DNA from: Talpa occidentalis
Taxonomy: Eukaryota; Chordata; Mammalia; Eulipotyphla; Talpidae
Assembly (NCBI RefSeq): GCF_014898055.3
Contig: NW_023601433.1
Location: 86,933,106 to 86,997,105, forward strand
DNA: 64,000 nt
Reading direction: 5' to 3'
Shown here: positions 24,501-39,500 of the stretch, in pieces
How positions within the stretch are numbered: the first letter of the stretch is position 1
Layout of the letters: each line of letters starts with the position of its first letter
The notes under the pieces: generated by a model
Database searches by the model: none
What the model was told of the DNA's origin: nothing
Seen by the model: only the letters and a program-made list of their open reading frames with translations
Made by a program: the position numbers and the translations under genes

Positions 24501-27500
24501 TTTAAAGAATGTGCAATTAAGCCATTGATAGTCAAACTAATGATTGAGAAAACATATGCACAAATATATGTCTCTTCTTGTATGTAAATGACTCAGCTTC
24601 TCTCTTAAGTCATTCAGCAAAAGCTACTTCTGCCACCGAGAGCCCCTACCCCGTGGTGGTGGAGCACACAGCCCCTGCCGCCAAAAGGCCTAGGCAGAGA
24701 TTCTGGCTCCAGTGTTCCTATTAGCTGTGTGGCCTGGGGTAAGTTACTTAGCCTCTCTGTGCCTTAGTGTCCTCATCTGGACAACGAAAACAGTACCACC
24801 GCCTCCTCGGAGGGCTGGGACAGGACCGTGTCAGCTAACACCGCACGGCGCCAGGCTGACGGCGCGCTCCGTGCGGGCTGCGACATACAAGCAAGAGTGG
24901 CGAGGGGACTGGCACCTTGTCTCCGCGGGCCGGGCATGGAAAGGGGGGTGTGAGGAGCCATCTGTTCCCTGCACGCGATCCCTCCTGACCCTGAAACTTT
25001 TACCCACGTGAAAGGAGGTAAATGCAGAGATCGGGTACCAAGGGAAAAGGGAACTTGGTGACGTCACCTTTAACTCTTACTAAAACAAGTCAGGGTTTCC
25101 ATCCCCTTCCCTGACCCAGGAGGCCAGGAAAGGTGGCAGGAAGAGAGCGCTGAAGTGGGACAACAGCAAAACAGTATTTAGAAACCCAGTGAGCGGCTGT
25201 GAGGACAGGAGGACACTGGCAGCGCGTGGTGAGCTGGAGAAACGCATCGCAGGCATCCCAGGGGAACTTCCCCGCGTGTGGCCAGGATGCAGTGCAGCAC
25301 ACGGCTGACAGGATTTCTGGTCTTGGCTTCGGTGGAGTCAACCAAAGGGATGGTCTTTACCTTCCAAAATACTTGACATCGCACACCTGCGCCTACCGTG
25401 AGCCTCCACTCACGAGCACCTGAGCAGGAGCCAGACCAGACTCCGACTGAACCACTGGGTCAGGCTCAGGCCAACAACAGGGCACGTGACCCCGGGGGTC
25501 GGCCACTCACAAACACGGCTCTGCTTCATGAAATAGTGAAAACCATTACCCTAGTGTCTTCTAACTCCCTCTGGAGTTTGTCAGCTTTGGTCTTTTCAAA
25601 GAGCAGGCTCTGTTCAAGCTCCTTAATGCGGGCATGCTCCAGTTTGGTCTGCGTCTGTTAGTGAAAAGGGAGAGGAAGAGAAGACAACAGTGCCACCGTG
25701 ACGTGCCAGCAGAGGAGAGGGAGCAGCATGCAGGCTGAGCCGCCAGCACCTTCCGCCAGAGGAGGGGCCAAGGGCCGAGGAGGGTGGGGGACAGAACCGA
25801 GATGGCGAGGCTGGGGGCGAGGATGGAGACGAGACGACGGGTGAGGAGGGCTGGGACAGGAGCTAGTCGACTGAGAGGAAGATGGACACACGCGAGGCAA
25901 GATGGAGTGTCAGGTGCATGCAGCCAAACACAAGTTATCTTGATAAGTGAAGTTTATCAGCACGAATTAGAACAGTTAATATTCCTCTAAACTATCATTT
26001 CCCCCCCTCCCCACCATGGCTGTTGGACATTAATGTGTATGTAACTGACTCGGTGAGTTAAAAAGTTGATCCACCCTCAAATTCATCATTGTTATCACCT
26101 GCATATGGGAAAGATCATCTTTTGAGTGCTCAATATGTCCCTTGCACTTTGGCACACAATTTGATATGAACAAGGGGCACGTATTAAACCGGGCAAAGGG
26201 ATTCTGGAAGCCCAAGCTAAGGAAACCCACCTCACCCTTTGCCGAGACAGGTGAGAAGGAGCTGAGATTCTCAGCAACAGCCTCAGAGAGGTCAGGCCAG
26301 GAGGCACTAAAGCTCTTAATTTCCTTCCAGTTGTGGATTTTCTGAAGACTATATCTGTCACCAGAAAAGAGGAACAAAAGGGACTCATACAAAAAGAAAA
26401 GTCAGTAAAAATTGTGCTCAGCTGCCGCCATCACTGAGACTCGGAGAAGGAGGAAAGCCGAGCTCGAGCTGGCAAGGGCGTTGTCCTGACCCTGCGGGGG
26501 TCAGACGCGAGCTCAGACGTGGGAGCGGGGACTCGGCAGAAAGGCAGGAGCTTGAACTCCAAGCAAAAAGAGCTGGTAAGATCCCATTGTCTTCGAGCCC
26601 CTCCACCCCCCCGACTCCCTATTACCACTTACTGAGATGTAGACTGATGAAAAACCCAAAGGCCCTCTCTTTCCGATAGATTTAGGGGCAACAGAACTGT
26701 ACACTTTGAAATAATCTGGATTTTGGGTTGAAAGTACCTCTTTCCCTACTCACCCCTCTGGAGGTTGCAGCAAATTGACTGATAAAACCTGTTGACAGAA
26801 CTGCTCCCAGCAGCACCCTGTTGCTGGTTTTATTCATTCATTTACATAGTTTGTGGTTCTAAGTGGTCAGGTCTCTCTTGTGGACACTCATGAGCAATGG
26901 GGAATCTCCACAAAGTCTAACTAAAACCACAAAGCCGTGCCGGGCTGACGCGGAAGGCTCTGCCCAGTCCCAGCGCTGGGAGCTGCAGTGCGTTCAGGTC
27001 GCTTTGCGCATGAATCAGGTATAACTCATCATGGAATATTTAACAGAAACAAATAAAAATGTAAGTTCTTCCCCTGCTGCAGCTTTTTACACTCACCAAA
27101 ATTTATGACAAAAATTCCATAACCTAACTGTCTGGGCAGTCCCCTTGCTCCACAATGTACCTCTGACAGCAGTTGTTCAATTTACCTGCTTTTACTACAA
27201 AAAAAAAAAAATACATCCAACCCAGATCATCATCACCGGGTCACAGTCTCAAGAACTGAAATCCAAAAGAGCAAAGAGCAGAAGGGAGCCGACCCTTTCC
27301 TCTCCCAGTGAAGCTGCACTCAGTGTCCCCTGGGTGAAGGTCACCACTTTTGGACAAAAAGCAAACAAACACTGGAGGACTGCAGCCCGGTCTGTCTCGG
27401 GACCTGACGGTGAACGAGGCTGGGGGCGCAGGCCTCCTCAGGGGTGCAGTCCTCCTCGAGGGCTGGGGGCGCAAGACAACCCTGCTCTAACACCTCCTTT

Positions 27501-30500
27501 CTTAGAATAAGACAGAGGGAGGAAAAGCCTGGGGCGGGGACTGCAGAGGGAAGCAGAGGCCCGGGAAGCGCAGAGAGGCGAGGGCAGCCCATGCACAGAC
27601 ACCGCAGCAGCCCTGCCTGGGGGGAGGAGAGTTGGGGTGGGGAGACCAGATCACTGAAGGAGCTTCACAGAAAGGAGGCTTGTTTCACAAGCTCGGTCTT
27701 CAGCTGTCTAGGGCCACTGCCAGGAGGTGGCAGGGGGCGTTCTTTGCCGTGCTTTTGTTCTCTTGCGATGGCAAGTCAAAGTGAAAGGCTGCGAGGTCCC
27801 TGCTGTTGGATCACAGCTAGCCGGGCCCCGGGGTGGGATTTGAACTTAACCAGAGGGAGGAAGGAAAAGAAAAACAGCTACCTAGTGGCACTGTATTTAG
27901 AAAAATCTCTTCAGTCACGACAAATTTAAAACACACAATGTCTTCCCCGAAGAACGCTGCGACTCTAACTTCACAAACAGGACTCTAACTTCACACACCA
28001 GCAGCAGCGCGAGGAACGGCGCGTCCCGGCGGCTGTAGTGGCGGGCACTGACCAGCCGAGGGCGCGTGCACAAAGGGCACAAAGTTGCTCACGGGGTTGC
28101 ACCTTGACAGCTTGGGGAAACTGAGTCCTGGGATTTCTTAAGCCCTTCACCTGACATGCTTTGTGCTTAAGTCAACTATCACCTCTTTTGGAGGGATTCT
28201 ATTAAAATTAGAAGGCATTATGAATTAAATGAAGGCGGCTAGGCGCCCCCCTGAATTTTTTTTTTCATTTTGGCAAAATTCTTTGTAAGTCAAACACTTG
28301 CCAGTGCATCAAACAAGTGGACTTAGTGAGCTTAGTCATTACAATTTCTTCGAGATTCAACTGTAATTGCTTTGAAAGCCACATGCACAGAAATAATAAG
28401 GTCAAAGTCTCCAGGCCAGGTGATGCAGTTAGTAATTGTATCAATAAGCGCTGTAGTCTGTAAAATCTGTGTTACAGGGGAATGTCCACACAGTGAAGTC
28501 CCTCTTACATTCTCAGGATCTTCAGAAATCTGGCTCTTTTGCTATCAGTAAAAAAAATAAAAAAATTAAACAACAACAAAAGACTCAACTAAAGTTCCAG
28601 TAAGTGTTAGGGTTTCAAAATAATTTTGATTAGTTCAGGTAAGTTGACCAGACAGACTATACTAGTCTAGTGTTGATGTAAGTAAATATCTGAACATGTC
28701 CCTCCCCAGACACCACGAGGCTGTATTTCATATGAATTAGATGCGGCTATGAGACTTCTAATGAGACTCTGGGTGTTTAAAAATGGATGAGAACAACACA
28801 GGAGTCAAGTAAAGGAAAGTGACCGTGTGGGAGATGAGCGAGGAGATAGCTGTGACAGTACTGAGCACCATTAAATTCTGGGCCTTATGAAGCGCAGACC
28901 CAGAAAATGTTTCGCTTACTCTTTGTTAACTGCGTATTTACTTTCAAAGAAATGACAACTGTACTTGGCAGGGCTCTTGAAAGTTAAGCCTGGTGTGGGA
29001 GGACTCTATAAAGGCGGCAAAAATGTGTATTCTGAGACAGCACAGACAGGTGCAATTTTTACTAAAACACTGCAGATTAAAGTACCAAAACCCCACAAAA
29101 TTTGAAAAATGTAGTAATTTACATGTGTCATATATCTGGCAGTGGTTTGAAAAGCATCAAAACCATTGAATTTGGGTGTCTAATTAAAATTATTAAAGTA
29201 AACAATTAAGAGATGAGAAGTTTAAAGTTAAAGGAAAGTCTATGAATTTAATATCTATGGTGTGGAAGGAAAAGAAACTGAAACATAAGTTGCTATTTTT
29301 TTTTCTGGTAATTCCTTTTAAAAGCTCAACTACCAGAACATACATGTGCCCCTTGTACAGGGTAGTAAAGGATTTATGCTTTTGCTGGAAGCAAAGCTGA
29401 AATAAAGCAAAAGTTTTTGTTTTGGACCATTTGGACAAAATAAGAAATGCTCTTTAACATGCCATTTCCGATCACCAGCGGCACGGCGGTCTCGCCTGCA
29501 GCATACTGCCAGATCTAGGACTTGATTAACCCCAATTTGTGGTTCTGAATCGGGAGGGGAGAGAAAGGGGCCATGGAAGGAGCTGGCGCCACCGGGCGGG
29601 CACAGGCACCGTCGGCTGCTGCCCCCTCCACAGCCTGCTGTGACACACGCACCAGTGGGCACAAGGCTCTCATCCATATGTCTGGGTGTGGCACCCACAA
29701 AAGCTTTCCCGAGCTGGAGGGGTTTTACCTCAAGGTCGCCTTTAGTGATGGATTCTTCCTCGACCCGGAATTGAAGGTCCTCAACCTTCCTGTGGAATCA
29801 AATCAAGACAAAACACTTAAGAAATCAACTAAGGGACACACCTGCCTTACAAAAAACAAACAAAAAACTACAGAAACAAAATAACAAAACTATCATCACA
29901 GTGTGGTGGACTTAGCTGATGATGGTGGAAAGAAATTGTCTTAGAGACACAGAAAATAAAGAATGCATCTCTGGGCCTCTGCTCTGCAGACCCGAAAGTA
30001 CGACACTGCTCAGGACGCGCCAACGTCAGAGCCAGGTACTGACTCCAGGAGGTATGAGCCGAGAGGGGTGAGTTGCCAGGCCCTGGTTGCAGCCACAGAG
30101 TAGATCTAAGCAACAGACCAGCCTGGAGGAAAATCTCTGATCAACATGTGTCATGTATCTGGCAGTGATCTGAAAAACACCGTGTGTGAGTCAAGTCCCT
30201 CATTTCCACCTGCAATGACACGGCATAGGGGAAAACAGCCTAGAAGACAAATCTCCTACCACCCACATCAGGGGCTGAGAAGAGACGAGCAGGCACACGC
30301 GCAGAGGCCCTTGCCTGAAAGCTCAGAGCAACCCCCGCGCCAAGATTGAGGGGAAGCCTGAGCTTGATGTGGGGGAGAAACAACCAAAGGCTATCTCTGC
30401 TTCTGAAGTTCACATCCCCTGATTCAGACCCCCCGATAAGGGTGTGGGTTTCAGTCAACACCATCACACCGCCACGAAGTACACGGTCGGGGAGTTAGAT

Positions 30501-33500
30501 GATCTGGCATGATCCATATCATGAATCTTTATGAAATCAGGTGTAAGAGCAGAAAAGGAGGACAAGGTGCAAGACCTACATGCAAAACGAAAATCTTTCC
30601 TACTCACAAGCATTTCTAGCAAAACGAAATAGAAGACAAGTCTAGTTAGTTAAATCAGAAATAGAATCACAGGCGAAAGCCCTCAAGCTTGTTCTGGGGG
30701 CGGGGGCAGGAATGCATTTCGGACTACCCAGTGCGAAACAGGAGAGCGGGTGCTGTGCAAGGGCTCAGGAGGGTCCACCTTTTACTTGGGGGCAATTGTA
30801 GGAGGTGTCCATCCCTTAGGTGGGCCGTTCTCCCAGAGTGAAGGGGATTTCGGGCATCCGCCTCCACTGCATCCCTCGTGGTGCTGTGGCTGTACTGAGT
30901 CCTAGTGATGCTCATTACTATGGAGTCACAGAGGACGCACTCAACACTCCAGAGGACAAATGTCCCAAAACCCTCAAATGGTTTCCATGCACATTTTTTG
31001 GAGATTTTGCTTATTCATGGTCTCAAAGAACCGACTTTTTAAAGAATCAAATTTGTTTCCTTTGACATAATTCAGCGACTTGTTTGCATCCTGACCTGGA
31101 TAATTCTAATTGCTTCACATGACAGTTTTGTTTTCCTAATGAGGTGCTGAATTTCTCAAGTACAGGGACTTCGTGTCACCACCAGGCAGGATATGGTTTC
31201 ATCAATGCATGGGAGGGGTTTCAGAAACACTTGGTGACTTGGATGCAGGACCTCCTCAGTGGGAATGGCTCTGGATGGGAGCTGGGGTGAATGAACTCCC
31301 CACGCAAAGCGATCCTCAGGGGGTGTGGGGCACATAGTAGGTGCTCAGTGAATATGTTCGATCAATCAGGCCAATATCTGATTGATATTATTAATCTATA
31401 TGATGCTAGATCTAAAACCACACAGTATCAAGAGATCAATTCCCGCTGGACAAGGGGTCAGCCATTTCTGTCTAAGGCTGGACACAACAAGGTGATCGAC
31501 AGGAAGAGCTATTCCTCATGTGCTGGCACGGAAAGGCCACGCATGCCAGGGCATGGTCCAGGCATCATCACCTTTTCTCCTCTTCAAGTTGGTTGAGCAG
31601 CTCCACCTTCTCCCTGTCAGCCGCTTCCACCATAGTCCGCAGCTGGTCCATCTTGGCTTCCAGCTCCAGGACGTGCTGGGAAAGGCAAGGGAGTTGGTGA
31701 GTGGCCGTTACCTGCCCTGGGGCTGCCTCCAAAGGGCTATGGCTAAGGGCTACCACTGGAGCTGGTGTTCCCCTAAAACCCTGGCATGTTAAAATGCTTT
31801 CTACGAGCTGACTCTCAATCAGTACTCCTGGAAACTAGACAATGAAAAGCCACACCATTAAAACAATAGAGGGCAAGGTTAAACCAGTGTTTTCTTTGCA
31901 AGCTCGTACAGAGGACAACCTACAAACCAGGAGCTGGCCTCCCTGGGAGGGCCCTGGCCAACAAGCTCGCCTCATGCAGACAGGCCAGAAACCTGGATGT
32001 GGAGACCAAACACTAAGGGAGACGCCAGGAGAACCAAACTTCATCCCTAGATGAGGCACACTGGTGCCCAGGTCACAGCTCATGCCAGCCCAGCAACACA
32101 TCTGTCCTCGTCCCCAGTGCTCTCAACACATCTGTCCTCGTCCCCGATGCTCTCAAGACTCGCTCCCTGGCCCCAAGCACCAGGCACGGCGCCTGGACTC
32201 CTCCCTCATTTAGAGACCGTCACCATCTCCACAACGAGGTCAGCGCCCAGACTTCACCTGGTCGTGTCCGTCCCGGGCCAGCGCTAGCTCCTGCTCTATT
32301 TCCCCCACGTGGCTCGTGGCCTTGGCCACCTCCGCCCTTTCTAGATCCCGCTCCGCCAGCAGCTGCTCAATGTGCTGCTGCTTCTCCTTCAGGGCCTCCT
32401 GGAGGGCAGTGGTGCCGGAGATCTTGCGGGCGTAGCGGGACGAGGTTTCGGTCAACTGCAAAGGAAAGTTAGAGACGTGAAGGGCAATGAGGCCAGCAGG
32501 GAAGCAGGAAGCGAGCGGAGCATGCAGGGCAGGTGTCTCCTGGCAAAGCTGAGCGGGGCCCGTGCCGGTTACTAGCCGAGCTTCTCATCAAGAAACAAGA
32601 GGGCCTGTGCCTCTCGTCTGCAAATTTCACAAAGAACACATCGATGCAAAGTGGTCCTGGAATGTTCAGAAGATGTTTAAAAGGAGAGCGAGTGGCTCAA
32701 ATCAAAGTACCTGAGCTCGGCTGCAGGACCTTGTAGGAATCTAGAGAAATTCCACAGGTGCCATTTAGCGACTGGCTTTCAACTCCACTTTGGCCTGAGC
32801 TTCATTACCAGTGACTTCTTGTTACCGCATTTTGGTCAATCTTTTGATCCTTAGGCTTGAGGCTGAGACTTTCTGTTCAACTTCTTAAGCTGTTACAATC
32901 CCACTAAGTAACCCAGCTCACCCTGGGAGTCATAAGCCTTCCTTCAACGGGCTGGCTGGATCTGTTGGGATTTTCTTCATCTTTTTTTCAAATTGAACAG
33001 CAGGGGAGCCCCTAGCCAGGAGTCCAGTCTTGAGGACGAACCCCAGCAGCAGAGTCACGAGGCTTGGGAGGGGAGCTGTGTCTGTCTTCCAGAGCGTGGG
33101 CGAGCGTGAGTGTGCATGGGGACGTCCACGCAGTGCACACGGGGGAGCTGGAGCCCCCTGCCCAGCCTGGAGTCAGGAGCAAGTGGGGTTAAACTCCCAC
33201 CCCTTGCTCTTACCCCTCCTGGTGATCAGCCGCTGACCGGCTCCCCCTGCAGTCCTGGGAACTGAGGAAACGGACTGTCACATCCCGAGTAAGATCCTCT
33301 GTGTCCCCTGCTGGGAAAGGCAAGCCCCCTGGCTCCTGTTGCCTGGACTATCCCCCCTCCCTGGACTGGACATGGGAAGCCCTGCATGTCCTCACGGTCC
33401 TCCCCTGACAAAGCCCCAGCCTGCCCGCCACTCGGGGAGTCAGGTTTTGGGATGCCTATCGCGCTGACTCGCATGATGGCCACCTCAAATCACCTCCTCC

Positions 33501-36500
33501 ATGTAAAGACACTTCTTGCGGTTCCGAGTCTGGCTTTCTGAGTGCAAGCAAAAGACCTGCTTTGGTCGCTTACAAATCAACATGAAAGAGGAAAAAGGGA
33601 AAAGAGACATCTGAGGAGAACGAGAAGTAGGGGAAGGGGGAGGAGAAGACATGTCAGTTCCATCCTGTTCCCCTTTGCTGTTCCATAGACCCGACTCCTC
33701 AGTCTTGAGGTCAACTGTCATGTGAAAGCGCAGAGAACGTGGTTCCCCATGAAAGGCTATCAGGTCACTGGGCACTGAACTGTGCTCTCAAGCTGGGCTC
33801 CAGAAGCCAGCAGCAGCCACAGGAAGGCCTCATCCCTGTCCATGGATGTTCACTCGGGGTCGCTGGCCCAGGATGCGATCAACCCGACTTCTGCTTCTGC
33901 ACTCAGAGCCCCAGTGTGGCCTGGGTGCTCTGCTCTCCATCAGTCTGCCCAAGCCCTCGGCCAGGATGCAGACGTGGGTGAGGTCTGCCACCAATCAACA
34001 GGCTGACCGAAAACTATGGGAGCAGAGGAATCCATTCAATCCCAAGTTTCCTTTGCTGTTTCTATTTAGTGCAATTTCTTGAATTACTTAACAGACTGGT
34101 GGGGGGAGTTTCCTGTTCTGTATTAACCATCTGACCTTGATTTTCCAATTTCACTGTACGGTTCAATTATGCTTTACGGTACTATCACGTCTGCCTGGAC
34201 ACACCCCATCTGAGGCCGCAGAGAGACCCCAGGGCTCTGGGGGGGGGGGGGGGTTTCGACTGACAGCACTGACAGCTGCCGGGCACCACGAACACCACTA
34301 GCCTGGGGCGCTCCAGGTCCCGCGCAAGGTCACACGTTCCTCTGGATGAGGCCACGTCTGTCCGAAGCGCAGCCTGGCTCTGGCATGACAACGCGACTCT
34401 GTGAAGTCCCGTGGCCCAGGAAAGCAGGCAGCGATGTGGTGGCACCCCCAGGGCGGACAGGGCGTGATGCTGTGGGTGTTCACCAGTGAGCGAGAACACG
34501 GTTCTGTCAATTACTGTGTGTCACTTTTTTCAAATAGCTGCTGAGCTGCTAGGACATAAATATCAAAGTCTTTTGTAGCTAATTACTTACTAGTGAGAGC
34601 AGGGAACTGTCTGGGCCGAAGGGCACGTGGGGAGGTAAGTGGAGACACCCAAGGGGCCCAGATGGCAGGAAGCTTGGGCCCCTCCGCGAACTTCACAGTC
34701 ACTTTGCATGACAGAATCTCTTTTTCTTATATTTGTACTTGGGGTTATAATTGCTGAGATGTACTCTAGGAAGTGACACAATTATCCTATATTCTTGGTA
34801 TATTTTTTGCAGTGACTTTTGGTTTATAGACCAAGCCCCTCCCTCCCCCAGGGAGAAGTTATACAAACATAAGCTATTACGTAGGGAGACTCATTTCACA
34901 TCTGTCTGTTTTCTTCCCTGAATGAGGTGAGGGAGGGGAACTTGTCTGAAAAGCAAGCGGAGCCTGAGTATTTTCCAAAGAAGAGGACGCAATAACGAGG
35001 CTGGCGAGAGAACGCTGGCCCGCGTGGACGCCGGCGGCTCTCCGGGACGTCCCGCTGAGGCCTGTGACCCGCGCAGCAGAGCTTCATCGTCTCCACTTCG
35101 TGCTCTTGTCCAGTTTTCCCCCCACATCCGTGCTGGCGCGGAGGCAGACTCCTTTCCGTGGGAAACAGGCACTATTTGGTCTGGACGCAAGAGCAGGCCC
35201 AGCCAGGCGAGCACTGGCCAGCGCAGGGAGTGACTTCCCCGCTTGCTCGCCCTGCACAGCGGCCACAAGGAAGAGCTCAGGGGCCAGCAGCTGGCCCCCA
35301 AGTCAGACCGGATGACGCTCTGATCCACAGCCCTCTCGGGGTACAGAGACCCAGATTCCACCTTGGGGCGTAATCTGCTGCTGCCATTTCAAATTCAGAG
35401 CTAGTCTAGCTGACCTCTGGAAGTAAACTGAAGGGCCAAAGCCCGAATACCCAGTGCCCCCCCCGCCACACACACACACAAGTGCACACCAGGGACGGGA
35501 TGAGGGCGACCTGGATGGGAGGGGAGAGGAGATGGGGGGAGGAAACAAACAAAACACGACTTTGCTGAGAGTCCTTCCATGTTCCGGAGCCCCGTGTCCT
35601 CAGGCCAGAGGGACCCCCATGCTGGAGCTGCCCTCGGAGGGTAGGGCAGGCAGGATCCATCAGACATAAAACCCCGAGGACACACCTTTTCTCAAAAGTT
35701 CCTAAAACTGAAAGTGACCTGTGCCCGTGACGAGAAGGAGTGCTCCAACTTTCCTGTCGTTCCTGTGTCCAAATAACTTCCGAGAGAAGCAACCACCCCC
35801 TCAGGTAGACTGAACAACAGCTACTACACCGTCACCAAGAACCGGCACCACCTAGAGCCTCAGGAGCCTACAGGGGGCGTTAAAATGCTTTGCTCAAGGT
35901 TTATCTGGTTAAAGTTTTACTTTGTGAAACTTGTCAGAGTCCTCGCAGCCGTGACTAACACTCGGCACAGAGCTGGGGCGACTCCCAGCTGCCAGCAATG
36001 CGGGGTGCGGGGTGCAGTGGGGCACTTACGAGTCCTGTGCGGCTGGGCTTGCTGCTCACGGAGGAGGCCACGGAGCTCATGGAGCTGAGCGAGGAGGCGG
36101 AGGGGCTGCGCTTCAGGCTAGCGGGCGTAGTGGCCATCACGCGCCTCACGGCGGCGGCCTTGGCCTTGGCGGGCGTGGTAGAGGGGAAGCCAATCTTGGT
36201 GACTTTGTGGACGGGAGCGAACAGGCCATACTTGGGCTGACACTGGAAATACCTTCAGAACACAAAACGGGAGCAGTCACAACACACACAACCGGAAAGC
36301 TCCTAAGGCCTCAGCCCAGCCACCCCTGGGGTGAACGGCTGCTTGCGGGTAAGTAAAGGTCAGAGACATGGGCGGCAACCTCAGGGTGGTGCAGAAACAC
36401 CAGCACATCGCTCGCCACGGAGCCCCTCGTCTCCCTGGAGTCCCGAGCGGGGAGTGACGTTTCTATTGCCTGACATGTCTGCAGCACAGGGGTTCACCAT

Positions 36501-39500
36501 AGTGTGACCCCACCTCACAGAACCAAGAGCCTTCACCAGAGGAAGGGGGAGCAGCCAACTCGGGCAGATTCACCCAAGCAGAGGCGGGAGGACACCATCG
36601 TCCCGTTGGAGATCACGAGAATTGGGGGGGGGGGGGAATCAGTGGTTTAATGTCAAGAGGGGGAGGCTTCCTAACGTCGCAGCAATGAGACTTTTCTCGA
36701 GCCTTTATCACTGTATTTGTTAGGTAAAGCCCATATGTTGGAAATCAACCTGCACACATTTTGTGAACAAAACGTTAACTACGTCTTAATACTTGAGCTC
36801 CACATTAACGTGGACGTGTGCCATTGGCACACAGTCTATCCCTCACCTGTGCCCAACGCCAGACACCCTGACAGCAGCACAGGTGCCCTGCACCCATCCA
36901 CACAGGCCTCCCACCTGCCCCGGAGCCAGAGGAGGCATCCTCATGGCAGGCCAGAGCTGCCGGGCCCTGCCCGCTGCCCCAGTCAGAGCTTGGGGCATCA
37001 GAGAGGCTGTGGCTACTTCCCTGAAGTGGGAACTTCCTGCTCCTCACCCCACACCCAGAAATGCATCCAGAGGCCGAGGGCTGTGGAGAGAGTGTTGAAA
37101 GGATGACATAGTATTTCCTTTCTGTTTTGAAAAATAAACTAAAACTCCTGTGTGCATGACACTATGGAGGTAGACACACGTCTGCACACATGTGACTCAA
37201 CAGAGCAGCACGAGTGACCCCAGCTCCAGTCCTGGGCCCTGAGCTGGGAGGACGTGGCCAGCAGCTCCATCAGCCGTGACAGATGGGCCCTCTGAGGTGA
37301 CACTGATGACAGGAGGCGGTGTGGGGACACCGGGCGCGTGGGGTGAAGGTGGGGACACCTTCCTCCCAGTTCTGCTGAGCCTAGACCTGCTCTAAAAAAA
37401 TAAGCCTTAAAATGAAAAATGAAGCAAACTGAACACTTTAAATCTCCCCAGACAAACCCCCCAAGTTACTGAGACAAAGGAACAGCTGCTGTCCAGGGAG
37501 TGGGAGCCAGCCCAGGCGGCCCTTGGGGCGTCCAGCCTCAGCCTTGGGCGGACAACATGTTTCCCCACAAACCTGGTTCCAGCCACAGCCCCATCGTTCT
37601 TCCCAAGAGGCTCGTCTAGCTCCACGCCACACCACTCCCCCTTGGCAAAGTCGGTCTCCCCGAGAAACCGGACGACGCCAGCCTTAGTGCCGCCAACCTG
37701 GAAGAGGAGAACATGGAGGTGAAGGATCATAATTCTCTGCGGTCGCAACCCACGTCTCAGTCCCGCGGGCCCTCACCTCTCCCTGCAGCCCTTCTCTGCC
37801 TTTGCCTCAACTCTCCAGGGGTCTCTCCGGAGACAGGCGAGGCTCACCTGGCAGACGTGCATGGCCAGGGGACTCCATGCCAGGCTGCCCACCCAGACCC
37901 CCGTCCTCGCGACCCGCGGGCACTATGGCCTGCCCCCACCAGCAGGCATGAGGAGCTGGCAGCACGTGCCATCCACTCGCCCTGACCCTCGTTTTCTCCC
38001 GTGACCTGCACAGGCCCCACTGTGTAGACACCCTCCAGCATATCACGCCAGCCCCCTGAACAGGCCCTGAACGGGCTAAGTAGGTTTCATTATTTAATAA
38101 ATTTAAAAATCATTTTGTTGGGTTCTAGAAGAAAGGCTAAGGGACTGTGCTCGTTTCGGTCACCCTGGGCAGGTGGCTCGCTCCCACTGGGGGGAACAGC
38201 TGGTAGGTTCCCCCTTTAGTTTGTGTCTGAAGTTCTGTTTTACTTCATTCACTTTCCACCCTTACTAGTTCCTTTTTTCCAATTTTCCTTTGGTTTATTT
38301 TCTTCCCGTCCTAGTTTCTTAAGACTAACACTAGGCTTATTTTTAGGTCTTGCTTCTTTTTTTTTTAAGATTTATTTATTTATGCATACAAGAACTGGGG
38401 TATAGGCCAGGTGCAGGGGGCGGGGGTGAGAGGATTCGCCAGAGACAGAGTGGCGAACAGACAGAGGTACAGAAATACACTGCTGAGGGGAGCAGTGGGG
38501 AGACAGGAGAGGTCTGCTGCGCCATGTGGGTCAGCGCCTTGGCCGGGATCGAAATCAGGACACAGTGGTGACAGTGCTGGGACTTAACCCCTAGGCCACA
38601 GGGGAGGCCCAGATTGGAGGATTTAAAAAAAGAAGAGGGGGGAACCACAAACAGCAGAGGAGCAACTATTTTTGCCTAAATGCAGGTAATACAATACCCA
38701 TTTGCCCTGGGGGGAGGGGGTGGAGCTAACACCAAGCCAGGGGGTTTGAGATGGATGGGTAGTTTCCTGACTTTTTAATCCCACCAAACTTGGAACGCTT
38801 GACTCTCCTAACAGACAGCAAGCTCCCGCCTCCGTCCAAGTTCATCATCATAATCGTTCAAAACACCCAGACAAAAAGTCACATGAAGTCCTAAAATTGC
38901 TCCAACACTTTCCTACTTAGTCATTCTACAATTTTTTCCCTAAACATTTCAACATGTTTTTCGAAGTTAGTTTTATTTCTCATGTGCCCAGGAGACTCCA
39001 GCATCTTCTAGGACTTGCATTTACATTAAATAAAATTCAGTGTTCAAATTATGTTTGAGGGGCAGATTTCAGGATTAGTAAAGGGCGCAGCCTTCAACTT
39101 TGAGACAGAGTAATCTCCAGTGAACTCAGACATGGCGGTAGCGTGTGCCTCCTAAAACTGTGCTCGCTTTAAGCCCAAATGAGAGGTCACCACTGGGAAC
39201 AAAATTAGCTTAAACTAGAAACTCAACAACAGGAAAACCTAGTCACTATTTTCATGTGCTAACAAAGCTCAGGTTTTCTGTTCCCATTCATTCATTCAAC
39301 ACATACCAGAGGGCCTGGGCATTCGGGGCATAGAGACAAACAGGACATTGATGAGGAGAGACCCAGACACACGGTCTCAGCAAAGGGTGACCAGCATTGT
39401 AAGGGGCTCTGCAGAGTGCTGGGGGGACAGAGCAAACACTTCCTTGAGAGCTTTTTTTTTTTTTTTTTAAGATTTATTTATACAAGCACTGGGTACAGTC

